Source of the DNA: Bacillus aerolatus
GTDB taxonomy: Bacteria > Bacillota > Bacilli > Bacillales > Domibacillaceae
Length of the DNA: 64,000 nucleotides
Assembly (NCBI RefSeq): GCF_009183655.1
Contig: NZ_WEIO01000003.1
Location: forward strand, 124,001-188,000
Direction: 5' to 3'
Made by a program: the position numbers and the translations under genes. Below are positions 1-8,735 of the stretch, one piece after another (the first letter of the stretch is position 1; each line of letters begins with the position of its first letter). The notes beneath the pieces are model-generated. The model worked only from the letters and a program-made list of their open reading frames with translations, was not told where the DNA came from and did no database searches.

Positions 1-1831
1 TGCTGTCTTTAACAATAGTAAAATCTTCAGATTGGCTATTTTCTGTTAATTCAAGAACTTGTTTCGCAACATTATTTACTTTTGTTACTTCAAAGCCAAG
101 ATTACCAAGGAATTTGTCATCTTTTTTGAAGTATACAGTTCCTGAACCAAGTTTAGATCCTACAGTTAAAGCAACTTCTCCTTTACCTTCATTATCGAAG
201 TTAGTTAAAGAAGATGAAGTAAAGTAATCAGCCGGTGCTACAACAGTAACCTCTGCATCTCCAACAATTGGATCACCATATTGGTCTACAGCTGTAACTT
301 TAACTGTGCGTTGTCCACCAGTAAGTAATTTCACAGGTGAAACTTCAGGAGTAACTTTTGTAACTTTACGCTCTGCAGCAGCAACTGTCATATTGATTTC
401 TTTAGTCAAAGTACCATAAGTTACAGTTACTTTTGCTGTGCCTGGTGCCTCAGCAGTTAGCACTCCGTTATTTACAGAAATTACAGACGAGTTAGAAGAC
501 TGAACTTTATATCCAGTTTCAACTTCTGTTTTATCAGAGCCAGAAGCAATCGTAACTTCTGAAACTTCAGCAGTATCTCCAACCACTAGTGTAGCGCTTT
601 TTTGAACAAAAGAAGCTGCCGTAGTATTTGTTAATTCCACTTCACTAATTGCAGATGCTGCGTTGTCTAGATTAACAATTGTAATTGTCGCTCTTTCAGA
701 AACAAGTACGGAACCCGCTTTAGAAACAGTCGCTTGTACTTGATATTTAAGAGCTCCGTTTGGAAGATCACCAAAGTCAGCTTTAAGTTCACCAGTGCTT
801 GCATTAATAGTACCTGTTGGAGCAGCTGTACCATTCTCATTGAAAGCAGCAAATTGTACTGTATAGCCATTAGCAGTTAAATAGTTATAATCCGCTTTTT
901 CGTTATTTACTAAAAGGGAAACTTTTTGCCCTGGAGTATCATTGTCAAATGTTCCATTTTCCACATTCACAGTATTAACAGTGTATGTGTAAGTGAATTT
1001 AAATTCTTTTACATCTTCATTGATTGTTGTTTTCACAACTGTTTCTTGGTTTGGAACAAGGTTAGCAGTAAGTTTTACTGTTGCTTTTGTTCCATCATCA
1101 TTTGCAGAAATTGTTGCAACAGAGTTTCCAGCAACGCTGATATTTTCAGCTTTTAGGTTTTGAAGATCTGTACCAGTGAACTCAAGTGTTTGAGCTCCTG
1201 TAGCTTTAACAGCAGTAACTGTTGGGGCTACTACTTCTGCAGTTTCAAGTTTGTGTACGAAAATCGCGAACTCACCGCGTTTAATTGCATCAGCTGTACC
1301 GAAAGATGTTGGTGTTTTACCTTTAGTAACGTCAGCTGCTACAAGGGCTTTAACTGCTGCATCGTAACGTGAAGATACGTCAGTGAAGCTGTGAGAAGCT
1401 GTTCCAGTAAGGTTGTAGGCTTTAGCAAGAATTAATGCCATTTCGCCACGAGTCAGTTGGTCAGCAGAACCATATGAAGTTTCTGATTTACCGTTTACAA
1501 TCCCGGCTGCTTTAAGAGCATTAACCGCACCTTGAGCACGCTCAGGAACGTCAGTAAAACCTGAAGCTGGAGCTTTTTCTGTGTCTAATTTAAGAGCTTT
1601 CGCAAGCATAACAGCTGCGTCTACACGTTTAATTTCAAGAGCAACACCGAATTGAGTTTCAGTTGTACCTTGTGCAATTCCGTTGTTTACAAGGTAATCA
1701 ACTGCTTCTTTGTAACGATCAGATACATCTGTGAAAGATGCTGCAAATGCAGGTGTTACTGCTGTTGCTACTAATGTAGCTGTTGCTGCTGTAGCAACGA
1801 ATTTACGATAAGACTTTGGTTGGTAAGCCAT
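1..1831 (-). CDS. S-layer-type surface protein with N-terminal SLH domains (3' part outside window)
   Basis: The translation starts MAYQPKSYRKFVATAATATL, a secretion signal ending near AFAASFTD. Three SLH repeats follow over roughly residues 30-200 (FTDV..., QLTRGEMALILAKAYNL, AIKRGEFAIFVHKLE). The rest is beta-rich, Ig-like/bacterial adhesin-like sequence rich in T, V, S and N. SLH domains bind pyruvylated secondary wall polymer, so this is probably the S-layer protein or a major surface protein. About 610 residues are visible and the frame is open to the window start. The start is ATG at 1829-1831 with AGGAGG at 1841-1846. The csaB, tagA and dehydrogenase genes nearby supply the probable anchor. 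Confidence 0.9.
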   Translation of the reverse strand, partial: MAYQPKSYRKFVATAATATLVATAVTPAFAASFTDVSDRYKEAVDYLVNNGIAQGTTETQFGVALEIKRVDAAVMLAKALKLDTEKAPASGFTDVPERAQGAVNALKAAGIVNGKSETSYGSADQLTRGEMALILAKAYNLTGTASHSFTDVSSRYDAAVKALVAADVTKGKTPTSFGTADAIKRGEFAIFVHKLETAEVVAPTVTAVKATGAQTLEFTGTDLQNLKAENISVAGNSVATISANDDGTKATVKLTANLVPNQETVVKTTINEDVKEFKFTYTYTVNTVNVENGTFDNDTPGQKVSLLVNNEKADYNYLTANGYTVQFAAFNENGTAAPTGTINASTGELKADFGDLPNGALKYQVQATVSKAGSVLVSERATITIVNLDNAASAISEVELTNTTAASFVQKSATLVVGDTAEVSEVTIASGSDKTEVETGYKVQSSNSSVISVNNGVLTAEAPGTAKVTVTYGTLTKEINMTVAAAERKVTKVTPEVSPVKLLTGGQRTVKVTAVDQYGDPIVGDAEVTVVAPADYFTSSSLTNFDNEGKGEVALTVGSKLGSGTVYFKKDDKFLGNLGFEVTKVNNVAKQVLELTENSQSEDFTIVKDS

Positions 1832-1848
1832 GTAATAGTTCCTCCTGT

Positions 1849-2284
1849 TTTGTAAAGTAATCTTTTAATTTATGAAACCAAACAGCAACGCAACGAAGCC
1901 GCTTGTTTCTTACATCGGTTCTTGTTGAGAAATCTTTAGTGCTAATCTTCACAAATATTATGTAACATTTGGGCCGATTGCCAGATTTAAACTCAAGTTC
2001 CATTCTATCAAAATGCTACTTTTTTTCAACTCTTTTTTGTTATTTCCATATTTTAATATATTCGTTATATTTGACATGCATATGAAAATAGTTTGACGCT
2101 TTTTCGTTAATTAAATAGATAATATTAACAAATGTCCCGCTAAAAACCATAGCTTTCTCATTATATACCAACCGATCAGGAAATTCAAAGTGTTTTTACC
2201 AATTATTTTTGTCATTTCCATGTTATTTTTGTAGAAAACAAGGGCAGAAGATTTGGTTTTCATGGGATTTTCATTCCAAACTTC
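1849..2284. other. AT-rich intergenic region upstream of the S-layer-type gene
   Basis: There is no convincing gene in these roughly 430 bases; the short ORFs crossing it lack ribosome binding sites and homology. As the only upstream space for a probable highly expressed S-layer gene, it presumably holds its promoter and a long leader. The stretch around 2040-2110 is very AT-rich, but I could not pick a single convincing -35/-10 pair. Confidence 0.4.
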
Positions 2285-2318
2285 GCACAAAAAAACCCAG
2301 AAAGATGTCTTCTGAGTT
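2285..2318 (-). terminator. Rho-independent terminator of the GT4 gene
   Basis: On the minus strand a 9-bp stem (AACTCAGAA / TTCTGGGTT, one G-T pair) with a 7-nt loop is followed by a T run. It lies just past the stop codon at 2343 and separates this gene from the S-layer-type gene. Confidence 0.75.
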
Positions 2319-2342
2319 ACTTTTATTTCATCTATAAAGGGG

Positions 2343-3437
2343 TTATAACCTTTTATATAAGCTGCGTGTCGCTTCTTCCAGCTGTTCCAGTGAATAGCGC
2401 TGAGAAGAATAGAAATATAACTTTTCACCCATTTGGGCGAGCCTTCCTTCCCCACGAAGGTGGATCGCCTGGCGAAGAGCCTTCGCATAAGCTGATGCGT
2501 CTCCGACCGGCACAATCCAGCCTGTTTCTTCGTTTTGCACTAACTCCCTCACTCCGCCGACATCCGTCGTGACTATTGGCACGTGCTGATTAGCCGCTTC
2601 GAGGAGAGCGAGCGGGAAGCTTTCGCTGTAGGAAGCAAGCAAGGCGAGATCAGATGCCGCATATATTTGATCGACGTCTGACCGGAAACCGAGAAAGTGG
2701 ACGTGGCTGTTTAATTGCCGATTAGCCGCTTCCTTTTCCAGCTCCTCTTTGATCGGTCCATCTCCTACGAGCAATAAATGCGGGCGTTTTTCTTCTTCGA
2801 TTTGCTTCATCGCTTCGAATACAATCGTATGGCCTTTAATCGGGTGGAGCCTGGCGACCATCGACATGACGAAGTCTTCCGGTTTGAGGACGAATTCGCT
2901 GCGGTTGATTGGCTCGGCTTTTTCTTTCGTAAAATGAATGCCGTTGTAAACGGTCTGAATCTTGTTGCCGCTGACGCCAAGCTTCATTAAGTTTTGCTTA
3001 AACCGCTCCGACACAGCGAAGTAGCCGTCCATTTTTTTGACGGCGTACATGCTGAGTGACGTAAAAACTTTGCCTTTGATACCGGATTTGACGAAATCGA
3101 GTGATGGATCGCTGTGAACCGTTGTTACCCAGCGAATGCCCGTTTTCTTTTTTAAGTAAATGCTGAATAAATTGGCGCGCGGGCCGTGTGTATGTAAAAT
3201 ATCAAAGTTTTCTTCTTTGATGAATTGAACGATTTTTTTTAAGATCGATAAGTCGTAGCGCGAGCTTTGCGAGAACACTTCGGTGCGGATGCCTTTTTCC
3301 CGTGCTTCTTCTGCAAACGGACCTTCCTGCATGAGAGCCAGCACGACTTCTTCTTTGGAAAACTGTTCAAGCAGCGTGATGACGTGCTTGCGCGAGCCGC
3401 CTGTTTCGCCGCCGCTGATTAAGTGAAGTACTTTCAC
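2343..3437 (-). CDS. GT4-family glycosyltransferase
   Basis: A 364-residue GT-B-fold glycosyltransferase. The N-terminal donor-independent half begins MKVLHLISGGETGGSRKH with the usual glycine-rich loop. The C-terminal half has VARLHPIKGH, LLVGDGP, FLGFRSDVDQIYAASDLALLASYSESFPLALLEAA, containing the E-x7-E nucleotide-sugar motif. It starts with GTG at 3437 after GAGAGGTG. It lies downstream of tagA and the UDP-ManNAc dehydrogenase on the same strand, so a role in wall or teichoic-acid-like polymer assembly is likely. The exact donor and acceptor cannot be read from sequence. The hairpin element at 3462-3551 separates it from tagA. Confidence 0.85.
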   Translation of the reverse strand: MKVLHLISGGETGGSRKHVITLLEQFSKEEVVLALMQEGPFAEEAREKGIRTEVFSQSSRYDLSILKKIVQFIKEENFDILHTHGPRANLFSIYLKKKTGIRWVTTVHSDPSLDFVKSGIKGKVFTSLSMYAVKKMDGYFAVSERFKQNLMKLGVSGNKIQTVYNGIHFTKEKAEPINRSEFVLKPEDFVMSMVARLHPIKGHTIVFEAMKQIEEEKRPHLLLVGDGPIKEELEKEAANRQLNSHVHFLGFRSDVDQIYAASDLALLASYSESFPLALLEAANQHVPIVTTDVGGVRELVQNEETGWIVPVGDASAYAKALRQAIHLRGEGRLAQMGEKLYFYSSQRYSLEQLEEATRSLYKRL

Positions 3438-3461
3438 GTTTACACCTCTCTACATAGAAAG

Positions 3462-3551
3462 AGGCTGTCCCAAGTGCCAGGCTCCTCCTCCACTATGTTG
3501 TGGTTTTCCTGAATATAGCGGGGAGGTGCCTGGCACTTCCATGAGACAGCC
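3462..3551. repeat. Large hairpin element, copy 1 (GTGCCTGGCAC family)
   Basis: A long imperfect inverted repeat: GGCTGTC at 3463-3469 pairs with GACAGCC at 3545-3551, and CAAGTGCCAGG...CTCC pairs with GGAGGTGCCTGGCACTT, around an AT-richer loop. A related element lies at 36728-36848. Copy 1 sits between tagA and the glycosyltransferase, and its transcript could fold as a terminator or processing hairpin on either strand. Confidence 0.7.
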
Positions 3552-3559
3552 AGCCTTCT

Positions 3560-4276
3560 TTATTTTTGTAATAAGATTTTCAATAAAAATTTCGGCAGCG
3601 CCATTTGCCGTTTGATCCGCTTCGGATCTGTCAGTAAGCGGTACAGCCACTCCAGACCGAATTTGCGGTAAAAAGCAGGCGCTCTTTTTACCTTGCCGGA
3701 ATAGACGTCAAAGCTGCCGCCGACCCCTTGGAATACTTTCACGTTCGGCAAGTTGGCCATGTTATCTTTAATCCATAGCTCCTGACGCGGACTGCCGAGC
3801 GCGACGAATAGGAGAGCCGCTCCCGATTCACGAATTTGCTCCACGAGTGCTTCCTGGTCTTGGACATAACCGTTCGCATAGCCGGCGACGCGGAGATTCG
3901 GAATTTTTGCTTCCAGTTTTTCTTTTGCCGTGCGGACGACGTCTTCTTTCGCCCCGTAGAAAAAGACACCGTGCCCTTCGTCAGCTGCAAACTGCAGAAG
4001 CCGCCCCATCATATCGACTCCTGTCACACGTTCGCGGATGCCGCCTTTTTTTAACTTGGAGGCAATGATCATGCCGACGCCGTCCGGTATTTGATACGTG
4101 GAGTTGTTGACGAGCTCTTTCACGAGCGGGTCGCGGCCGGCGGTGATTACTTTCTCAGGGTTAACCGCAATGACTGTCGACTGCTCCCCGGCTGCTATTC
4201 TTTTTTTCAAATCGGCGATGATTTCTTCGTATGTGTACGGCGAGACGGAGACGCCTAAATATTGTTCTTTTTCCAT
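3560..4276 (-). CDS. tagA: TagA/WecG-type N-acetylmannosaminyltransferase (GT26)
   Basis: Predicted to add ManNAc from UDP-ManNAc to lipid-linked GlcNAc-PP-undecaprenol, the second step of wall-polymer linkage-unit or SCWP synthesis. Family signatures are visible in order: VNPEKVITAGRD, YQIPDGVGMI (with the conserved Asp), RVTGVDMMGRL, FFYGAKEDVV, LLFVALGSPRQELWI. Length (238 residues) is normal for the family. I place the start at ATG 4276 because AAGGA at 4285-4289 is correctly spaced for it; an upstream in-frame ATG at 4285 overlaps that ribosome site. It follows the dehydrogenase gene by about 10 bases, so the two are probably co-transcribed. Confidence 0.88.
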   Translation of the reverse strand: MEKEQYLGVSVSPYTYEEIIADLKKRIAAGEQSTVIAVNPEKVITAGRDPLVKELVNNSTYQIPDGVGMIIASKLKKGGIRERVTGVDMMGRLLQFAADEGHGVFFYGAKEDVVRTAKEKLEAKIPNLRVAGYANGYVQDQEALVEQIRESGAALLFVALGSPRQELWIKDNMANLPNVKVFQGVGGSFDVYSGKVKRAPAFYRKFGLEWLYRLLTDPKRIKRQMALPKFLLKILLQK

Positions 4277-4287
4277 TACAGTCATCC

Positions 4288-5583
4288 TTAGCTGTTAATC
4301 CGTTTGACCGCAATGGCTTCGAGACCGGTGACGTCGCCAATGCGATAGACGGTGAGTCCCTCTTCTTGCTCCAGGTTCGTGCAGTTTTTCGTATCGAAGA
4401 CGACCGGCGTTTCCATTTCGGATACTAAGACATTTTTATTGATCATTTTAAATTCATTGTGATCTGTTAACACGACGACGAGGTTCGCTCCTTTGACCGC
4501 TTCTTCAAATGAAACGAGCGGGAACGGCACTCTTTCGTCGCGGACGTGCGGATCGTGAACGCGGACGTTATACCGCGGGTTCGCGAGCACCTTTTCCACG
4601 ATATCAATTGCCGGGCTTTCGCGGACGTCGTCAATGTTGCCTTTGTACGTTAAGCCAAACAAGGCAATTTTCGGTTCTTTCAGCTCGGCCGTCAGCTTAA
4701 TGATTTGTTCGATGACAAAGTCAGGCATTGAGTTGTTAATGTCACGGGACAGCTGAATCATCAGCGCTTCTTCCGGTGCTTTTTCGACGATGAAATACGG
4801 ATCCACCGCGAGACAGTGGCCGCCGACGCCTGGTCCCGGCTGGTGAATGTTCACGCGCGGATGCTTGTTGGCCAGTTCAATGACTTTATGGGCATCGACG
4901 CCGAGACGGGCAGAAATTTTCGCGAGTTCGTTCGCAAGCGCAATGTTGACGTCACGGAATGTATTTTCCATAAGCTTCGACATTTCCGCTGTGACGGCTT
5001 CTGTTTCAACAACGTCACCTGTGACGATTTGACGGTACACGTCCGCTGCTTTCGTCGCCGCTTCTGGTGTAAGCCCGCCGACGATGCGCGTGTTTTCCAC
5101 GAGTTCGATTAAAATGCGGCCCGGCAAAACGCGTTCCGGACAGTGGGCAATCGCCACATCTTCTTTCGGGTTAAAGCCGGCTGCTTCGATGATCGGTGCG
5201 ACGATATCATCGATCGTGCGCGGCGGGATCGTTGATTCAACGATAACGACGTTGCCTTTTTTCAAATAAGGGACAACCGCTTCTGTCGCACTTTTGACAT
5301 AATCAACGTTTGCCGTGCAGTCTTCGTGAATCGGTGTCGGCACAGAAATAAGGAACACATCCGCTTCTTCCGGCTCGAGTGACGCACGCAGTTTGCCTGA
5401 TGCGACGACTTGTTTAACAACTTCCGGAAGACCGACTTCTTCTATTGTAACTTCACCTTTATTTAAACGTTCAACAACTTGTTTATTCACATCTACTCCA
5501 ACAACTGAGAAACCGGCGCGGGCAAAAATGGCCGCTGTCGGCAAACCAATATATCCTAAGCCTATTACGCAAATTTTTTGCAT
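4288..5583 (-). CDS. wecC: UDP-N-acetyl-D-mannosamine dehydrogenase
   Basis: A 431-residue member of the UDP-glucose/GDP-mannose dehydrogenase family. It has an N-terminal Rossmann NAD site (CVIGLGYIGLPTA), SVPTPI, VIVESTIPP, PERVLPGR, the central domain, and the catalytic cysteine in GVGGHCLAVDPYFI. The substitutions around PERVLPG and GPGVGGHCLAVDP resemble the WecC branch (UDP-ManNAc to UDP-ManNAcA) more than UDP-glucose dehydrogenases; this is a family-level inference. UDP-ManNAc would come from MnaA (48181-49320). The start ATG follows AAAGGA. It is transcribed with tagA. Confidence 0.82.
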   Translation of the reverse strand: MQKICVIGLGYIGLPTAAIFARAGFSVVGVDVNKQVVERLNKGEVTIEEVGLPEVVKQVVASGKLRASLEPEEADVFLISVPTPIHEDCTANVDYVKSATEAVVPYLKKGNVVIVESTIPPRTIDDIVAPIIEAAGFNPKEDVAIAHCPERVLPGRILIELVENTRIVGGLTPEAATKAADVYRQIVTGDVVETEAVTAEMSKLMENTFRDVNIALANELAKISARLGVDAHKVIELANKHPRVNIHQPGPGVGGHCLAVDPYFIVEKAPEEALMIQLSRDINNSMPDFVIEQIIKLTAELKEPKIALFGLTYKGNIDDVRESPAIDIVEKVLANPRYNVRVHDPHVRDERVPFPLVSFEEAVKGANLVVVLTDHNEFKMINKNVLVSEMETPVVFDTKNCTNLEQEEGLTVYRIGDVTGLEAIAVKRINS

Positions 5584-5673
5584 GTAAAAAAATCCTTTCT
5601 AGTATGCGGGTATGGTTGAATTTCTTTGCTTTCCATAGTATAGCAAATTCACTTTCCGCTTGCACTAATTTCG

Positions 5674-5702
5674 TTGAATGTGCCTTGTATCAATGATAAA
5701 AT
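5674..5702 (+). promoter_or_regulatory. Candidate SigA promoter of csaB
   Basis: TTGAAT at 5674-5679, a 17-base spacer, then TAAAAT at 5697-5702. A transcript from here would begin at about 5709, directly ahead of the two hairpins of the csaB leader. The match is moderate. Confidence 0.45.
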
Positions 5703-5709
5703 GAAACTT

Positions 5710-5807
5710 CCATCAGTGAACGTTTTCCCCACTGATGGTTAGTTAGATTTATCGGGCGTTTACTGGCAGTTGATCCTCCACGATTGATCGGGGTCTTACT
5801 GCCAGTT
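5710..5807 (+). promoter_or_regulatory. Two-hairpin leader of csaB
   Basis: Two strong hairpins lie in the 5' leader. Hairpin 1 is CCATCAGTG (5710-5718) with CACTGATGG (5730-5738). Hairpin 2 is ACTGGCAGT (5762-5770) with ACTGCCAGT (5798-5806). The second loop contains GATCCT, which fits the RUCCU loop described for the Bacillaceae-1 RNA motif; the first loop does not. No U-tract follows, so these are not simple terminators. Function unknown. Confidence 0.5.
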
Positions 5808-5867
5808 AAAGCGGGGCAAAATGTACTTTAGCTTTTTAAGCATTTGAATTGCGAGGAGGATACCTGT

Positions 5868-6974
5868 TTGAAGGTTGTTGTTTCGGGATTTTATGGATTA
5901 GGCAATACTGGTGATGAAGCGATCCTGGAAGCGATTGTAGATAATTTGAAAAATGAAATTGATGGCGTCGATATTACGGTATTTTCGTTGTCGCCGGAAC
6001 AGACGGCGAAAGATCATAATGTGAAGACGGTGTACCGCGGCTGGCGCCATGACAATAAAGGCAAAATCCGGGCGCTGCGTGAAGCGGACTTGCTTATAAG
6101 CGGCGGCGGCGGACTGCTGCAAGATACATATCCGACGAAGTTTTTATTCGGCCCGCTTCCTTACTACTTGCTGATCGCCTTTTTAGCTAAATTGTGCGGC
6201 GCAAAAGTAATGTTCTTTTCTCAAGGCATTGGTCCGGTGACGTCGACATGGGGCAAAATTTTAATGAAGGTGTTCGCTAACCGCGCTGATTTTGTGACGG
6301 TGCGTGACCAGTATTCGAAAGATTATTTGCATAACCTTGGTGTGAAGCGGCCGGAGACTGTGGTGACGGCTGATATTGTGTTTGCTTTTCAGAAAAAAGA
6401 AGATGACACGTGCATGAAGAGCTTGCCGCTTAACGGTGATGAAAAGTTAGTGGCGGTGTCGACACGTCCGTGGTTTGAACATGATGATTATTATGAAAAG
6501 CTTGCGGGTGTGCTTGATGAACTGATTGCGACAGATGGCATTACGCCGGTGTTTGTGCCGATGGAAGGCCATCATGACGTCGATGCTTCGAAGCGCGTGA
6601 TGAAGCATATGAAACGGGCGGACGATTGTTTCCTGCTCGGCGGTGACTATACGCCGAACCAATATTTGAACTTTATCGGCGCATGCGACATGACGATCGG
6701 CTTGCGATTGCATTCATTGATTTTCTCAGCGCTGACGGCGGTACCGCATATTGGCATCAGTTACGATAAAAAAGTCGAGAGCTTGCTGAAGCGTTCCGGC
6801 ATGTGGGACTATTCTTTTCCTCTCGAAGCGTTTGATCCAGAGATAATGAAAGAGAACGCCCGCTACGTGCTTGCCCACCGCGACGAACTGAGCAAAGTCG
6901 TCGCCGGCAATGCCGCGAAGATGCGCAAGGACGCCTTAGAGAATATTGAACTATTAAAGAAAAAATTTATGTGA
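5868..6974 (+). CDS. csaB: Polysaccharide pyruvyl transferase CsaB
   Basis: Adds the pyruvate ketal to ManNAc residues of the secondary cell wall polysaccharide, the ligand of SLH domains. Family features visible: VVVSGFYGLGNTGDEAIL at the N-terminus, ISGGGGLLQD, MFFSQGIGPV, VTVRDQYSKDYL, GLRLHSLIFSAL and GISYDKKVESLL. I place the start at TTG 5868, eight bases after AGGAGG (5854-5859). An upstream in-frame TTG at 5844 has no ribosome site. A GT4 gene follows 16 bases later, so the pair is an operon. It is divergent from the tagA/wecC operon, and the five SLH proteins of this window are its expected beneficiaries. Confidence 0.93.
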   Translation: MKVVVSGFYGLGNTGDEAILEAIVDNLKNEIDGVDITVFSLSPEQTAKDHNVKTVYRGWRHDNKGKIRALREADLLISGGGGLLQDTYPTKFLFGPLPYYLLIAFLAKLCGAKVMFFSQGIGPVTSTWGKILMKVFANRADFVTVRDQYSKDYLHNLGVKRPETVVTADIVFAFQKKEDDTCMKSLPLNGDEKLVAVSTRPWFEHDDYYEKLAGVLDELIATDGITPVFVPMEGHHDVDASKRVMKHMKRADDCFLLGGDYTPNQYLNFIGACDMTIGLRLHSLIFSALTAVPHIGISYDKKVESLLKRSGMWDYSFPLEAFDPEIMKENARYVLAHRDELSKVVAGNAAKMRKDALENIELLKKKFM

Positions 6975-6990
6975 AGCGAGGTTCTTTTCA

Positions 6991-8157
6991 ATGAAGATTT
7001 TGCTTGCGACAGTGTACCATTTTCCGCACGTTGGCGGCTTATCGGTACATATGGCGACGCTGAAAGCTGGTTTGGAAGCGCGCGGCCACGAAGTTGATAC
7101 GCTGTCTTTTACCGATATTCCTGAATTTGAACAAAAAGCGAAAGTGCGCGGCCCCGGCTTTTTAATGAATAAAATGTCAAAAGGAAAAGGCTTCGTCTAC
7201 GGCTTGAAGACGCGTAAAAAAATGCTGCAAAAGCTGATGGAAGCAGCGAAGCATAAAAATTACGACATCGTGAACGCCCAGGAAGTGTACGCGACATTCG
7301 CGGCGCTCGATGCCGGACTTCCGGTTGTGTCGACTGTGCATGGCTACTTAACGTACGAAGCTTTGAGTGCCGGCAACATTTTAAAAGACAGTCCGGAAGA
7401 ACAGTTTTTAATGGAAGAAGAAGTGAAAGCATACCGCAGCACGCGGGCGATCATTACCGTTGATACGCGTATTAAAGATTACGTGCAGCGTGAAGCCGGC
7501 ATTACCGGCACAGCAATCCGTAACTTTATTAACGTCGACGACTTCCGTCCGGACAGCGAAAACAAAGCGGCGTACCGGAAAAAGCACGGCGTCGATGCCG
7601 ATGCACCCGTTTTCTTCGTCCCGCGCCGCTTAACGAAGAAAAACGGCGTGATCTATCCGATTTTATCCCTGCCGGCTGTGCTCGAGAAGCATCCGAACGC
7701 GCAGTTGATCTTTGCCGGAACAGGCGAAGCAATGGACGAAATGAAACGGTTGATCGCAGAACACAAGTTGGAAAAGAATGTTCACTTACTTGGTGCCATC
7801 CCGCATGATGTCATTAAAGAATATTACGCTTTGGCTGATGTCGTCTTAGTGCCAAGCATTCACTCCGCCGGCGTGGAAGAAGCGACTTCGATTTCTGCAC
7901 TCGAAGCGATGGGTTCTGGCCAACCGCTTATCGCCTGCGCTGTAGGTGGATTGAAAGAAATCGTCGATCATAATGTAGATGGGTTGTTAGTTGAAGAGAA
8001 GAACGTAGAAGAATTGTCTGCGGCTATGACTGAGTTATTGGATAACCCGGAAAAAGGCAGACAACTTGCCGAGCGGGCTCGTGCGAAGATTGAAGCCGAG
8101 TACTCACATTTGGCTGCGGCTGAGAAATATGAAGAGATTTACTTGAAAGCGAAATGA
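6991..8157 (+). CDS. GT4-family glycosyltransferase, csaB operon
   Basis: A 388-residue GT-B glycosyltransferase. N-terminal half: ILLATVYHFPHVGGLSVH and VVSTVHGYLTYEA. C-terminal donor domain: FVPRRLTKKNGVIYPI, LIFAGTGEAMDEM, LLGAIPHDVIKEYYALADVVLVPSIHSAGVEEATSISALEAMGSG, with the E-x7-E motif. It is co-transcribed with csaB and followed by a terminator at 8162-8192. A role in SCWP or surface glycan synthesis is inferred from context. Substrate unknown. Confidence 0.85.
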   Translation: MKILLATVYHFPHVGGLSVHMATLKAGLEARGHEVDTLSFTDIPEFEQKAKVRGPGFLMNKMSKGKGFVYGLKTRKKMLQKLMEAAKHKNYDIVNAQEVYATFAALDAGLPVVSTVHGYLTYEALSAGNILKDSPEEQFLMEEEVKAYRSTRAIITVDTRIKDYVQREAGITGTAIRNFINVDDFRPDSENKAAYRKKHGVDADAPVFFVPRRLTKKNGVIYPILSLPAVLEKHPNAQLIFAGTGEAMDEMKRLIAEHKLEKNVHLLGAIPHDVIKEYYALADVVLVPSIHSAGVEEATSISALEAMGSGQPLIACAVGGLKEIVDHNVDGLLVEEKNVEELSAAMTELLDNPEKGRQLAERARAKIEAEYSHLAAAEKYEEIYLKAK

Positions 8158-8161
8158 TGAT

Positions 8162-8192
8162 CCCCCTGTCGCCTTTGGCGGCGGGGGTTTTT
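8162..8192 (+). terminator. Terminator of the csaB operon
   Basis: A GC-rich stem, CCCCCTGTCGCC with GGCGGCGGGGG, around a TTT loop, followed by five T residues. It starts four bases past the stop codon. Confidence 0.85.
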
Positions 8193-8221
8193 GTTGTTTG
8201 GCTGGGGACTAGGAGCTGGGA

Positions 8222-8735
8222 GTGTGCATATTCAAGTCGTTTTCGCGCATAAACCGAGCGTAGCCGTGCAGAAAATCTAGTTAACCGTTTACAACTTCTC
8301 TCGAGCCGCGCATAAGCTTGGGTGGTGCGCATATTTTGACTATCTCCGTGCATAATGTTTCGGTGCCCGTGCAGAAATTAGGATTATCCGCGCACAAAAT
8401 ACTCCCGCCTCACCGCTCTTAATTAAAACATCCGGTCAATGGAATTGGCCGGATGCAGTGTATCTATTATTTGGTTATCGGGCGGTGTGCATATTCAAGT
8501 CGTTTTCGCGCATAAATCGAGCGTAGCCGTGCAGAAAATCTAGTTACCCGTTCACAACTTCCCTCGAGCCGCGCATAAGCTTGGGTGGTGCGCATATTTT
8601 GACTATCTCCGTGCATAATGTTTCGGTGCCCGTGCAGAAATTAGGATTATCCGCGCACAAATTGCTACCATCCCAACGCTCTTAATTAAAACATCCGGTC
8701 AATGGAATTGGCCGGATGCAGTGTATCTATTATTT
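8222..8735 (+). repeat. Tandem 251-bp duplication carrying 21-bp-period array 1
   Basis: Copy 1 (8222-8472) and copy 2 (8485-8735) are nearly identical, offset by 263 bases. Each contains nine cores of the form GYGCANAA. In copy 1 they start at 8224, 8245, 8266, 8287 (degenerate), 8308, 8327, 8348, 8369 and 8390: steps of 21 bp with one 19-bp step after the fifth core. The DNA between cores is not repeated from unit to unit. Each copy ends with the same terminator hairpin (8429-8455 and 8692-8718). Copy 2 runs through the stop codon of the NERD gene, so the duplication probably arose from this side. Confidence 0.9.
8684..8718 (-). terminator. Terminator of the NERD gene (duplicated at 8429-8455)
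   Basis: On the minus strand CATCCGG.CAA pairs with TTG.CCGGATG around a short loop, followed by TTTTAATTAA. The second, identical hairpin at 8429-8455 is part of the tandem duplication. Confidence 0.75.

Noticed and set aside
1803-2003. 66-codon ORF overlapping the S-layer gene start
   Set aside because: Lies in the leader and in another frame than the S-layer-type gene; no support.
8024-8353. 109-codon ORF on the minus strand over array 1
   Set aside because: Overlaps the 3' end of the glycosyltransferase gene and the array; no ribosome site and no protein-like composition.
8222-8735. CRISPR array reading of the 21-bp arrays
   Set aside because: The repeated part is only about 8 bases and degenerate, spacing is 21 bp, and no cas genes are in the window.
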